A program made the translations under genes and the position numbers. Below are positions 21,001-29,800 of a DNA stretch of 64,000 nucleotides, one piece after another. The stretch is taken from NCBI RefSeq assembly GCF_947172395.1, contig NC_069094.1, positions 10,716,292-10,780,291 of the forward strand, written 5' to 3'. This stretch comes from Bicyclus anynana. Taxonomy: Eukaryota; Arthropoda; Insecta; Lepidoptera; Nymphalidae. The notes under the pieces are model-generated. The model was not told the DNA's origin and made no database searches. It was given only the letters and a program-made list of their open reading frames with translations. Each line of letters begins with the position of its first letter. Position 1 is the first letter of the stretch.

Positions 21001-23583
21001 ATGCGGATTGGCAGACTTCACACACGTATAGAATTAAGAAAATTGTCAGGTAAGTATGCAGGTTTCCTCACGACCTACGACGAATTTATAGAAAAATGTA
21101 TATACCCATTTCCTACCTATGCCTACTTGTTTAGTAGGTTATACTATTAGTATCTAATAACAATAATTATTTACTGTCAAAAATTTAAATCGGTTTGGCT
21201 TCTCGGTTCTATAAATTTCGGTTAACTATAAATTTATATAATTAAACAAGGAAAAATATTAAAAATAGGTTTAATTAAACCGCGGGACGTCTGATAGTCG
21301 TCTATATTGTAAAACATTAATCGTCTGTTCGTACACAGCTTTGTATAATTACTGTACGTATACCTTGAACTTCCAAAAGCAGACAAATTCTACCTACATA
21401 AGGTTGTGTTACATTAGGTTCTTTTTGAAAATATCCTTTCTAAGTATTAAGAAATAATTAAATATATTTTAATGAGCTCAACGTGAACAGCTTACGTAAA
21501 ACGTTAGCGCTGTGTTAGCGAGTCCATCACACGCCACACACTAGCGTCCGTAGACAGAGCAGTGAATAGACGAATAGATTACGAGTACATACAATGCATT
21601 TCCTCAAAAAAGAGAACAATATATGGGTAGATTCTGTAAAGTAACGAGACAAGGCGGTTTGACTTGAGGGGTTATGACGCGTGCCATTTTATTAGTAAAT
21701 CTCTCTGCGTTTATTATAAAAATATAAAATAAATACATCTTAAGAACTTAACAAGCTAGCTTCCTACTGATATTAGAAATGCGAAAGTTTGTATGGATGT
21801 ATGTTTGTTGATGATGAGTTTTGAAAAACTGATTGTAATGTATGAACTCTTTTAAGCAAAAAGTATTAGCTATATTTGTCTGTTATTTGAAAACAATTTG
21901 CGTAAACCCTAATTTCACGTGAACGAAGTCGCAAGTAGCCGAAAATTAATGAAGTAATTATTCAGTGTAGTGTGATGTGCAGTCAAACTACCGTCAAATC
22001 GAATGCCCTATCACTTACAACGACACTTCAGTCAGTTGTCTATTTCTTTGTCTGTCTACGTCAGCGACAATCTTCTATTTACACACGAGATGTCAAACTG
22101 CGCAGGCGCAACACAAACACCCTGATTGTGTTTATAGCCACTTAACGAGAGACCGCGACTATTCCGATTAGTACTTGAGAAAAAAAATCACCGTTTGTTT
22201 GTTTTTAGTGAGAGCAGCTACTTTGTATATTTGGGCGTGTTTTATTAGTTATTCTCTTGTTTGATCTTAAGTTTTGCCATGAATTTTATTATTAAAATTT
22301 ACACAAAAGCACTATTTATTGACTACTACTTCGTTAGTTTAACATTCTTTTTATCATACAAAGGAAACTATTGTTTCACACGAAAAGGCAGTAATATAGA
22401 ATAATAACTGAAATAAACCCGCGGATTCACCAATGTATATCCAGTTCCCGTAGGATTACGGTGATTAATTATAGCCTATTTCACTAGCTGATATTATTAT
22501 TATATATGTAGCTTTAATGGTGAAAGAATATTTAAAATAGTTTTAGTGATATAGAAGTGAAGCGAAATAAATATTATTATTTATTATATTTTACGTTATT
22601 GCCCTGTCTATATTCTGTTGTTTTTCCAACAGTCATTATTTTAACGCAAATCTTTGAGAAAAAATCTCTATTTAAAAAAAAAATCTATTTATCTCTATAA
22701 AATACCAAAATCATTAATTAACCGGTTCACAACATGAAATCATAACTACACATTATCGACATAAATGATAGACACATTTATACCCACTAACATACCTACC
22801 TACATATTAGGGTTCATTTACACGAGCGGCAACTGCTACCGACGACCGCAGTCGACTGCAGTCGGCGGCAGTCGGTGACGGTCGCTGACTGCAGTCAGTG
22901 ACGTCTCGGCGGCAGCCAACAACATCGACCGCCGCCGAGAGTCGCCGACTTCAGTCGTCGGTAGCAGCTGCCGCTCTTGTAAATGAACACTTACTAGTAT
23001 GGATGTTACAGTCTGGCAATTTCGTTGACAACACTCCCATGATATGCGAACGACGGGCGGAAATACTGCGCGGGTGTGAAATCGGCAGTAACAAGCATCA
23101 GTCGTGTATTTTTCATTCATCGCTACACGCCCGCCTCGCGCGCAACATCGGGAGTATTACAAACGAAGTTGCCAACCTATAGAAAAATTACAAGCAATAT
23201 TTTTTTTTACAGACGACAAAAACAACAGGCGCCCGCGACGATCAGGCCCAGAGAGGAAACCCCGGCAAGCATACAGCGCTAAGCAACTCGAGCGTCTCGA
23301 ATCTGAATTCAAGCTAGACAAATATCTCAGCGTTTCAAAGAGAATGGAACTCTCCAAAGCGCTGGGCCTCACAGAGGTACAAATCAAGACGTGGTTTCAG
23401 AACAGGAGGACGAAATGGAAGAAGCAACTAACGTCTCGTATTAAGATCGCTCAACGTCAAGGATTGTTCTCGGGACACATCTTCGGACATTCTCCCCAAA
23501 CTTATTCGCTTCTGAATCCTTACGCGTATGCGCCACTCAGTTGCGTGTTTACTCCTGTCACAATACCATCGTCGCCGCCATGA
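12044..23583 (+). CDS. NK-like (NKL class) homeobox transcription factor, three exons
   Basis: Coding exons 12044-12458, 13466-13579 and 23213-23583 give 900 nt (299 aa plus stop). Both introns interrupt a codon after its first base, donors are G|GTAGGT, and acceptors are tctcag and tttacag. An in-frame TAA at 12038 sits one codon from the ATG, so the start is well bounded. Residues 105-112, FLIDSILG, resemble the eh1 repressor motif that recruits Groucho in NKL proteins. The homeodomain is about residues 190-249 with Q50, N51 and R53 ('WFQNRRTKWKKQL') and T47, typical of NK/Bar-type domains. A conserved-looking tail 'RIKIAQRQGLF' follows. It is a nuclear DNA-binding protein, probably a repressor. 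The orphan insect families Bari or Abox (Drosophila CG11085 or CG34031 type) are my best guess for orthology, but I cannot settle it. Confidence 0.85.
13466..13579 (+). CDS. Homeobox gene, small middle exon (38 codons)
   Basis: The 114-nt block is much richer in GC than its surroundings, has AG before it and GTAGGT after it, and encodes an Ala/Ser-rich peptide with 'AELLAGHAYAHWLATQ'. It begins and ends one base into a codon, so it can be included or skipped without changing frame. Inclusion is inferred from splice sites, phase and composition only. Confidence 0.7.
13608..13775. mobile_element. MITE copy 2, beside a homeobox exon
   Basis: The ends 'gacggtcaattactctcacg' and 'gtgagaataattgaccgt' match the element at 9546-9690 in the opposite orientation. 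The left end is about 30-45 bp downstream of the donor at 13580. Confidence 0.8.
13974..14400 (+). mobile_element. RTE-type LINE 3' end, frame intact
   Basis: A 134-codon C-terminal reverse-transcriptase fragment ('TYGSETWLLT' to 'YVLQWTSIG') in one frame, then an (ATG)n tail at 14378-14398. The N-terminal catalytic part is missing, so the copy is 5' truncated, the usual result of incomplete LINE reverse transcription. Confidence 0.88.
14401..15555. other. Homeobox intron 2 sequence with no recognised element
   Basis: AT-rich intronic DNA. Several short frames (for example 14618-14842) have no start context, splice sites or recognisable motifs. I see no terminal repeats here. Confidence 0.5.
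15562..15745. mobile_element. Foldback MITE
   Basis: The inner arms 'gacatccgataaaactgatc' and its complement in 'cggttttataggatgtc' pair across 15600-15692. The outer ends 'caccatccaataa' and 'ttattggatggtgg' also pair. The 'cgtgtgttggt' core inside is shared with the MITE family at 9546 and 13608. Confidence 0.75.
16010..16211. mobile_element. MITE with very long inverted ends (family M)
   Basis: The arms run from 'tcagcccctgttgccaagtg' through 'tctttctacgatcgcaaacg' to 'aatgtatgggaatgaca'. They pair with 'tgtcattcccatacatt' through 'cgtttgcgatcgtagaaaga' to 'ctacaggggctga', about 85 bp each side. Partial relatives are at 35305-35375, 41835-41885 and 45195-45260. Confidence 0.85.
16640..16785 (+). 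mobile_element. Short RTE-type LINE 3' remnant
   Basis: 'accaccaggtggacaaacga' through 'atgtcttgcagtggacgtcc' and a final ATGATGATG tail match the ends of the copies at 10958 and 13974. Confidence 0.8.
17170..17325 (+). repeat. Family A SINE, 5'-truncated
   Basis: It retains 'ttctctaggcgtgtgaagtc', 'attgggcctgcctggtggac', 'ctcattctaagagcaaactc' and the tail 'catgggttgttgatgatga'. Confidence 0.75.
17428..17570 (+). repeat. tRNA-derived SINE (family C)
   Basis: A-box-like 'tagctcaacggtaagac', B-box-like 'ggttcgatccccgcc', then 'ttggtctattgtcgtactca' and 'ctagtacagtcattcccca'. Copies are at 27838-27968 (minus) and 52811-52950 (plus). It is a SINE rather than a tRNA gene, because the arms do not fold as a full cloverleaf and the same body follows each copy. 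Confidence 0.75.
18050..18395 (+). repeat. Three-copy tandem repeat (about 115-125 bp unit)
   Basis: The unit 'catctcgaccaatgtgacaa ... tagttgactaactagcgact ... ggctcgtttacacgagatga ... tatttttttgtgattt' occurs three times in direct order. Near-identity of copies points to recent expansion, with an extra 'caaaatt' run in the third junction. Confidence 0.88.
18396..18720 (+). repeat. Interspersed repeat with 'gtctgtctgtggcaccata' (copy 1)
   Basis: It runs from 'ttttaatccccgacgcaaac' to 'caattttatgttatcaagtc' and matches 33150-33495 in the same orientation. No frame is conserved between the two copies, so it is likely a non-coding transposon tail. Confidence 0.7.
18800..19065 (+). repeat. tRNA-derived SINE (family D), plus copy
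   Basis: The head 'ttggtcccgtggttcgaatc' and body through 'cctgtgcttgcacacacttg' match the inverted copy at 1441-1700. Confidence 0.75.
19792..20321 (-). mobile_element. Retroposed element with target duplication
   Basis: Flanks repeat 'ttgagacgtatc' at 19780-19791 and again from 20322. The left end begins with a run of T (poly-A in minus sense), so the element was copied from RNA in minus orientation. Part of its body (about 20000-20280) recurs in Abi intron 5 at about 43590-43900. Its A-tailed end ('gtaggtgccgatagctccct', 'cggcgtcaccggg', 'gggcgagc') recurs at about 52560-52720 in CCAR1. Confidence 0.75.
20365..20690 (-). repeat. tRNA-derived SINE (family B), full copy
   Basis: The minus strand reads 'cctccgtggcgcagtggtat', B box 'gggttcgatccccgg', then 'ctggtgggaggcttcggccg', 'cgccaagcgatttagcg' and the tail 'agggctaacttgtaaag' plus A-run. 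Further copies are at 23694, 27512, 29265, 31050, 49785 and 55120. Confidence 0.85.
20918..21090 (-). repeat. Family A SINE, truncated
   Basis: 'cccatattcggctcactgtt', 'aatgcggattggcagacttc' and 'tgcaggtttcctcacgac' match other family A copies. The tRNA-like head is missing. Confidence 0.75.
21091..22808. other. Homeobox intron 2, AT-rich, no recognised feature
   Basis: I see only AT-rich intronic DNA, with a weak copy of the 'gtagcctatttcactagct' type interspersed repeat at about 22420-22560. There are no convincing exons. Confidence 0.5.
22810..22990. mobile_element. MITE, GC-rich, with about 36-bp inverted ends
   Basis: The left end 'gttcatttacacgagcggca' through 'gctaccgacgac' pairs with the right end 'gtcgtcggtagcagctgccg' through 'cttgtaaatgaac'. 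The middle is rich in cagtcg/cgactg units, so the whole can fold back. Confidence 0.85.
23028..23170 (+). mobile_element. MITE ending about 45 bp from the homeobox exon
   Basis: The ends 'acactcccatgatatgcg' and 'catcgggagtattac' are short imperfect inverted repeats. Related copies are at about 42490-42640 (inverted) and 47105-47215. The next exon begins at 23213. Confidence 0.75.
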
Positions 23584-23693
23584 ATAACGTTATCACCTAG
23601 AATGTAAGTTGAAAAAGAACCTTTAAAAGCTCGAAAATGCCAAATCACCATTGATTAAGTAGTTACTGATTGATTTAGTAGTAGATTATTTTG

Positions 23694-23765
23694 ATGGCCT
23701 CCGTAGTATGCGTGGTGGATTTACAAGACGGAGGTCCTGGTTCGATCCCCGACTGGGCTAGTTAG
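23694..23765 (+). repeat. Family B SINE head
   Basis: 'ggcctccgtagtatgcgtgg', 'acaagacggaggtcctggtt' and 'cgatccccgactgggct' match the tRNA-like head only. It lies about 110 bp after the homeobox stop codon, so it may be in the 3' UTR. Confidence 0.7.
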
Positions 23766-24617
23766 CACAATAAAATCTCATTTGATTTAAACAAATCATA
23801 ATTAAGGAAGTAGATTAAGAATGTAAAGTTAGATGAGAGTCCAAATCACATCTACACTTATTGTATTTAACTTAAAACTTAAGGTTTAAATATTATAAAT
23901 TAATAGATACCTTTGTGATTTTGATCTATTGTAAATATTAGAAGCATGCTGATATTTGTTTCAAAAAAAAACTGTTTACTAAACTCCAAGCTAATGACGG
24001 ATTTTTACATCGATGAAAATCCGTTCAGTGTAGTTTTTGGTATATCTATTGAGCTCGAGTGATTTAATTTAATAGGAACGTTAAGATAAGTATATAATTT
24101 GTCAAGGATCGATATAAATTGTTAGATGGGCCCTTCCGTATTAAAGAACGCACAATGTTATGTCATTACTCAAAGACGTGCACGCACATCTTAACTTAGT
24201 ATGCAACAAGCGCATGTTGTGACTTAAAAAAATATTTGACTGTTTTTTTTTGTTTAATCCCTTAATTATGCCTTCGTGATCATTTGGTAAGTGCAAAAAT
24301 ACAAGACGCAACACGAATATAATGAGAAAATTGTTACTTTTCATAAGTATTTGCGAAACCAATGACAATTCCGTGACGCTTCGGGGCCTATCTAAAGATC
24401 TACGATCGATGTTGTCAAAGTTTTCTGTAAATCAGTTAAATTGTTGGAAATGTTGGAAATTTCAAGCCATTTCAATCCAAGCCACCAGGGAGCTTGGGAA
24501 AGCTCCGCCTAATTCCTCCGAGATATTAGAGACCTACAACAAAACAATGCACAGTTATTCCTGTTTTATAGAATTACAAACAAGTCCGTGGACTTGACGT
24601 ATAAGTCATAATTATAA

Positions 24618-24907
24618 TTAGCAACCCATTTTCGACTTACTTTCGAGCACGAATCTCCACTCAGAATGAGAGAGGCCTTAGTCCACCACGCTGGCTCAAT
24701 GCGGATTACCAGACTTCACACGCGTAGAGAATTAAGAAAATTCAGGTATGCAGATCTCCTTACGATGTTTTTCCTTTACCGTTTCACGTGATATTTAATT
24801 TCTTAAAATGCACATAACTGAAGAATCGGAGGTTCATGACCCGGACCGGATGGGAACCTACGCCCTCCGAATCGAAGGCAGAGGTCAAATCCACTGGGCT
24901 ATCACGG
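24618..24907 (-). repeat. Family A SINE (minus)
   Basis: From 'caacccattttcgacttact' to the head complement 'aaatccactgggctatcacg'. It includes 'atcgaaggcagaggtcaaat'. Confidence 0.75.
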
Positions 24908-25339
24908 AATTATAGTTTCTTTATCAAGTAGACAATAGACATAATAAGTATTGTACTTATTTCTTAAGGAATCTATACTTATAACCATTTTATCTTTAAA
25001 ACAAACCGTCATGTACAATGAAAGTTTAAACCGATTTTCTCGCGGACAAAGTCTCGCGTTTCAACTAGTCTACAATATTTCACTGCTCGTAAACGGATGT
25101 AGTAGTAATAAAACATCATTTACCTGTTAAAACAAATTAAATTTCCTCACAGTGCTGTTGCCAGTTTGTCACCTGCGACACGAGTTGTGTCGACACGAGA
25201 GCTGAAGTGACAAAAGTAGCGAGTTACAGCATTCTTATGTACTTAGCGATGCCATTAAAACACTATGTAAATGGAAAGAGCATGGCTGAGCTATTTCGAC
25301 TTTAATAAATTAAAGTTTAATAAATCAATGAAAAAAAAG

Positions 25340-25637
25340 AGCCGTGATAGTCCAGTGGATATGACCTCTGCCTCTGATTCCGGAGGGGATGTGGGTTCGA
25401 ATCCGGTCCGGGGCATGCACCTCCAACTTTTCAGTTGTGTGCATTTTAAGAAATTAAATGTCACGTGTCTCAAACGGTGAAGGAAAGACATCGTGAGAAA
25501 AGCTGGATACTAGAGAATTTTCTTAACTCTACGTGTGTGAAATCTGCCAAAACATTGGGCCAGCGTGGTGGATTCGCCTAACCTCTCTCATTCTGAGAGG
25601 AGACTCGAGCTCAGCAGTGAGCCAAATATGGGTTGAT
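25340..25637 (+). repeat. Family A SINE, full-length reference copy
   Basis: Head 'agccgtgatagtccagtgga' (A-box-like), 'gtgggttcgaatccggtc' (B-box), body 'catgcacctccaacttttca', 'catcgtgagaaaagctgga', 'ggccagcgtggtggattc', and tail 'gagccaaatatgggttgata'. This is the most complete copy in the window. Confidence 0.85.
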
Positions 25638-26860
25638 AAATTAATATTTACGAGTAAGTTAATCTATAGATAGTACGATATAAGTTAAACATATCATAAT
25701 TATAATGACTTTTCAGTTACAATGAAAAAAATTATAGATTTAAATTGTATAAGCAATATACGAGTATTTAAGCTTAATAGATAATAATAAGAAATACATT
25801 ATGATTACACTATTGTATAGTTGATCGATTGATCGATTTTATGATCATAAAATTATTGCATACATATTAAACTATAACAAAATTGTAAATATAAATTGTA
25901 CAAATCTTTTTATTGTCGTTTTGTTTCCAATATTCCCGAAATCTAACTGAAATAATATAGGTAAGTAAGTAATGCAAATTGTTTCCATAAATGAATCAAC
26001 TATCTATTAACTCAATTATCGGCACAAATAGTTTGATTTAAGTCTAGAATATAGAAAATCGATAGAATCGATGTACATACATAAAAAAAATAAAGAAAAA
26101 CTTGATCAACTTGAAAATCTCCTCCTTTTTGAAATCGGTTAATTAATACGCCGCAACTTCTAGACTGATTTCGCAGACATTTGGAATGTATATAGATTAG
26201 GTACACCTGAAATTAACACAAAGGTTTCCTTTTATTCTGGAAAAAGTATTTTCTATAAGAGAACTAAATTGCTTTTACTAGTAACAATAAATGTGATTTG
26301 CTCATTTCAGAAAATAAGATTACATAAATCTATACTAACATTAAAACATACATACAGCCAAGCGTAGAACCACCTCCTCCTTTTTGGAAGTCGGATATGA
26401 AGCGATGTTGTCTAGTTAAACACGCAAAGGAGAATGGTAAGAAGATTGCATGAATTTTGGGACTAGCTAGTTGTTTAACATGATTTAACTAAGAAAAAAT
26501 CAAATGGTAAGCAGTTTCGAAAAGCAGAGAGAAAAAAGATATACCTTAAAATTAGTAGGCACCCTATCTAGTTAGTAGTTTTTTCGTAAATAAAATACAG
26601 TAATTTTTCTTTTGATTCCCGTTCTGTAAAATCTAAATATTTTTTTTTACAAGCATTTTATAAAATAATAGATTTAATTAATACAAAGGTATGAATGTAC
26701 GACACATCACAGTGTGATTCCCACTTTCGCCAGCCTCCTTTCAGAAACAAATGGTTCGAATTGGAAAAATCTATCTGTTCTAGCCCATATTTCATAATTA
26801 TACGAGTAAAACCGTAGGGCATAGCTAGTATGACTTAAGCTTACTAGTATAACTTAAGCT
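25638..26860. other. AT-rich intergenic DNA between convergent genes
   Basis: No exon is visible. It probably holds the 3' UTR of the minus-strand gene that stops at 26861 and a fragment of a common repeat near 26340-26400 ('ctcctcctttttggaagtcg'). Confidence 0.5.
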
Positions 26861-29800
26861 TACTTAAATGCATAGCTTTTTAGGATAACTTTCGTTGCAA
26901 TCAGCACCGCCGAGTCCAAGAGCAGCTGCCTGCAAAGCGCCGAGCACTTTGCCGCGCGTCCAGGCGACTCCTGCACTGAAAATATATATATATATTATTA
27001 CATATATATATATGTAATATATAAGCTTAGTTTTTATTTACAAATTAGCCTTTAGTAGTAAGTAGTTGAACTTTATGGAACTGACGGAAATCGTCGGAGA
27101 AGTACTTCTACCGATTTAATATTTCCGCCAAGCATTGTATATTTATGAGAGAAGGAATTACAGGCTAATGAGGCTTTACACCTATACCTGAGAATAGGCC
27201 TGAGGCGGGTGTAGGCCAGGTCATGTTCAATTTATTCCTATAACAGTTTTTTTTTCAAGTACTTAGTAACGATTTGAATACTTACTGCCACAAAGTAGCC
27301 AAGTAGCGACTATTTTTTGTTATCACAAATGTTCCTTCAATCAATCAATTTTTATTTCGCCAGAATATTATATTTAAACACATATCCTGCCATAGTTGGC
27401 AGGATATGTTCCTGTGTAGTTCCTTGCGTGCTTATTCCCTAAACACGTAATGAATTCCTTACAAAGGTAAGGTATTACAGTCTAATGAGGCTTTACACCT
27501 ATGCCTATTTTTGACGGCCTTTGTGGCGCACTGGTATGCGCGGTGGATTTACAAATGGAGGTCCTGGGTTCGATCCCAAAACGTACCGCCAAGCGATTTA
27601 GCTTTCCGGTACAATGTCGTGTAGGAACCGAAAAGGGTGTGGATTTTCATTCTACTCCTAACAAGTTAGCCCGCTTCCATCTTAGATTGCATCATCACTT
27701 ACCATCAGGTGACATTGTAGTCAAGAGCTAACTTGTAAAGAATAAAAAAAGAAAAAAAAATCTAGTCATGTTTAGCTTATTTTTTAGTCATTTTTTTTAA
27801 GAATATTTGCCATATTTTTAAATATGACCAATATTCCCATTCCCCTCCAACTAGTCGGGAAAGACTGTATTAGGAGTGGGTACGACAATAGACCAACGGG
27901 GCGGGGATCGAACCACCACCCTTCGGTGGTGAGTCCGACCGCTCTTACCGTTAAGCTATTGAGGCTCTAAAACATGACAAAAAATTTCAAGTAGTAACGT
28001 TTTGAATACTTACTGCCACAAAGGTAGCCAATATTTGTTGCTATCACGAATGTTCCTTGCATGTTTGTTCCCTAAACACAAGGTACGGTAGAGGCATTCC
28101 AGTGACTGAGGTCGGATAGCCATCAGAGCGTGTCGCGCCAAGCTGTTGAGGGTTGCAATAGTTCTGGTACGCGGTTCTGCGTCTCTTTTCACTCGGAAAA
28201 CATCGTCCACATTGACTGTATCGGTGTTGTCGACTAGTTGCATTACTTGCGTAGGTTGTTGGTTCTGTAAATTGATAACAACTAATTACTTATGATGCAA
28301 AAAAAGCCCATGGAAGTTCCTTAACATTTGTTTTTTCCTGATATAATTTTCTGTAAGTACCAACCAATAGTCGAAAAAGCGTGAAGTAGTTTTAGACAAA
28401 AACAAAGAAACGAAAATTTTAATTTACCTATTTTGCTACTCTTTTTTTACCGTTATAATACTTAATACATTTTAATAGGTAGGTACATTTATGTTTTGGT
28501 TATTTTATTCTAAGTACCTATCTAAAATCAGATTTGATTAGTTTTTTTTTATTCAAGGGTAGCTTTTCACATATAGTATAGTAATATGGTTGTAGTGGCT
28601 CAATTTAGAAGAGGTATACCAAGTCTCGGAACCATAGGTCATCACTGGCAACACATACACTAAGTATATTAGCAACCAAGTATAGAAATCTACTAAGTAC
28701 AGTACACTAAGTATATCACACTTCACACTAATATAATAGTTTGTATGTAAGTGTGTAAGTATGTTTGTTCCTCTTTTACGCTGCGGCTATTTAAGCGATT
28801 TGGTTGAAATTTGGAATGGAAATAGATTTTACTTTGGATTAACACAGGCTACTTTTCATCCCGGAAAAATCCATGGTTCCCGCGGGATTTGTGAAAAACT
28901 GAATTCCACGAGGACGAAGTCGCGGGCGTCCGCTAGTTAAAAACTTAAACATTAAGTACTCACCATTGTTATACACATAAGCACTTGCAATATAAACATG
29001 CCGAAGGACAAGAAAGCGATCCCGGTAAGAGATATATCGAAGAGATCAGAGATGCCCAGTCCATGGGACTCCCTCTCTACGCCGTATTCCTCGTGGATCT
29101 CGTGTATTGGTGACGGGTGTTGGTATATCGACGGCGGAGGGGGAGGCATATTGTATTCGTAACCACCACCTAATAAAAACATCACTATCAGAGGACTATT
29201 GAACTATTTGAACGACCCATTTCAGGACCAGTCCCTCCTTAAAGGGTTTCTCCGAAGTTTTTTTATTTACAAGTAAGCCATTGACTACAATCTCACCTGA
29301 TGATACTTGGTAGGAGGAGGATGAAACTCCACACCCCTTTCGGTTTCTACACGACATCATACTGGAAAGCTAAATCGCTTGGCGGTACGTCTTTGTCGGT
29401 AGGGTGCTAACTAGCCCAGGCAGAAGCCTTCCACCAGTCAAAAGAACTATATTATATTACTCCGGGCTTAAGGTAACAATGGATTCGATTGTGCGACGAT
29501 TAGATATTGTATCAGAAATTATTGATAATGGATGGAATAGCAAGGTAGAGGGTTGTAAGTTTAACACTACCAACTGACAAACTCCGGGTTGACGATATTG
29601 TCATATCGATGAGTTAAAGTCATGGTCCGAAGTCGAATAGTCTATGTTTAGACTATTCGACTTATTATTATTAACAGAAAACGGTAAAGCTGATGCTTTC
29701 GCAATAGACTAGCAAGACAGTTATATAAGAAATTATATTTTTTGCTAAAGTGAGGCTAAGGATGATCTAGCTGTAGGACTAAAATCAAAATGCTTAAAGG

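Noticed and set aside
22836..23182. Open frames upstream of the homeodomain exon
   Set aside because: They lie in two MITEs and do not connect in phase to the exon at 23213.
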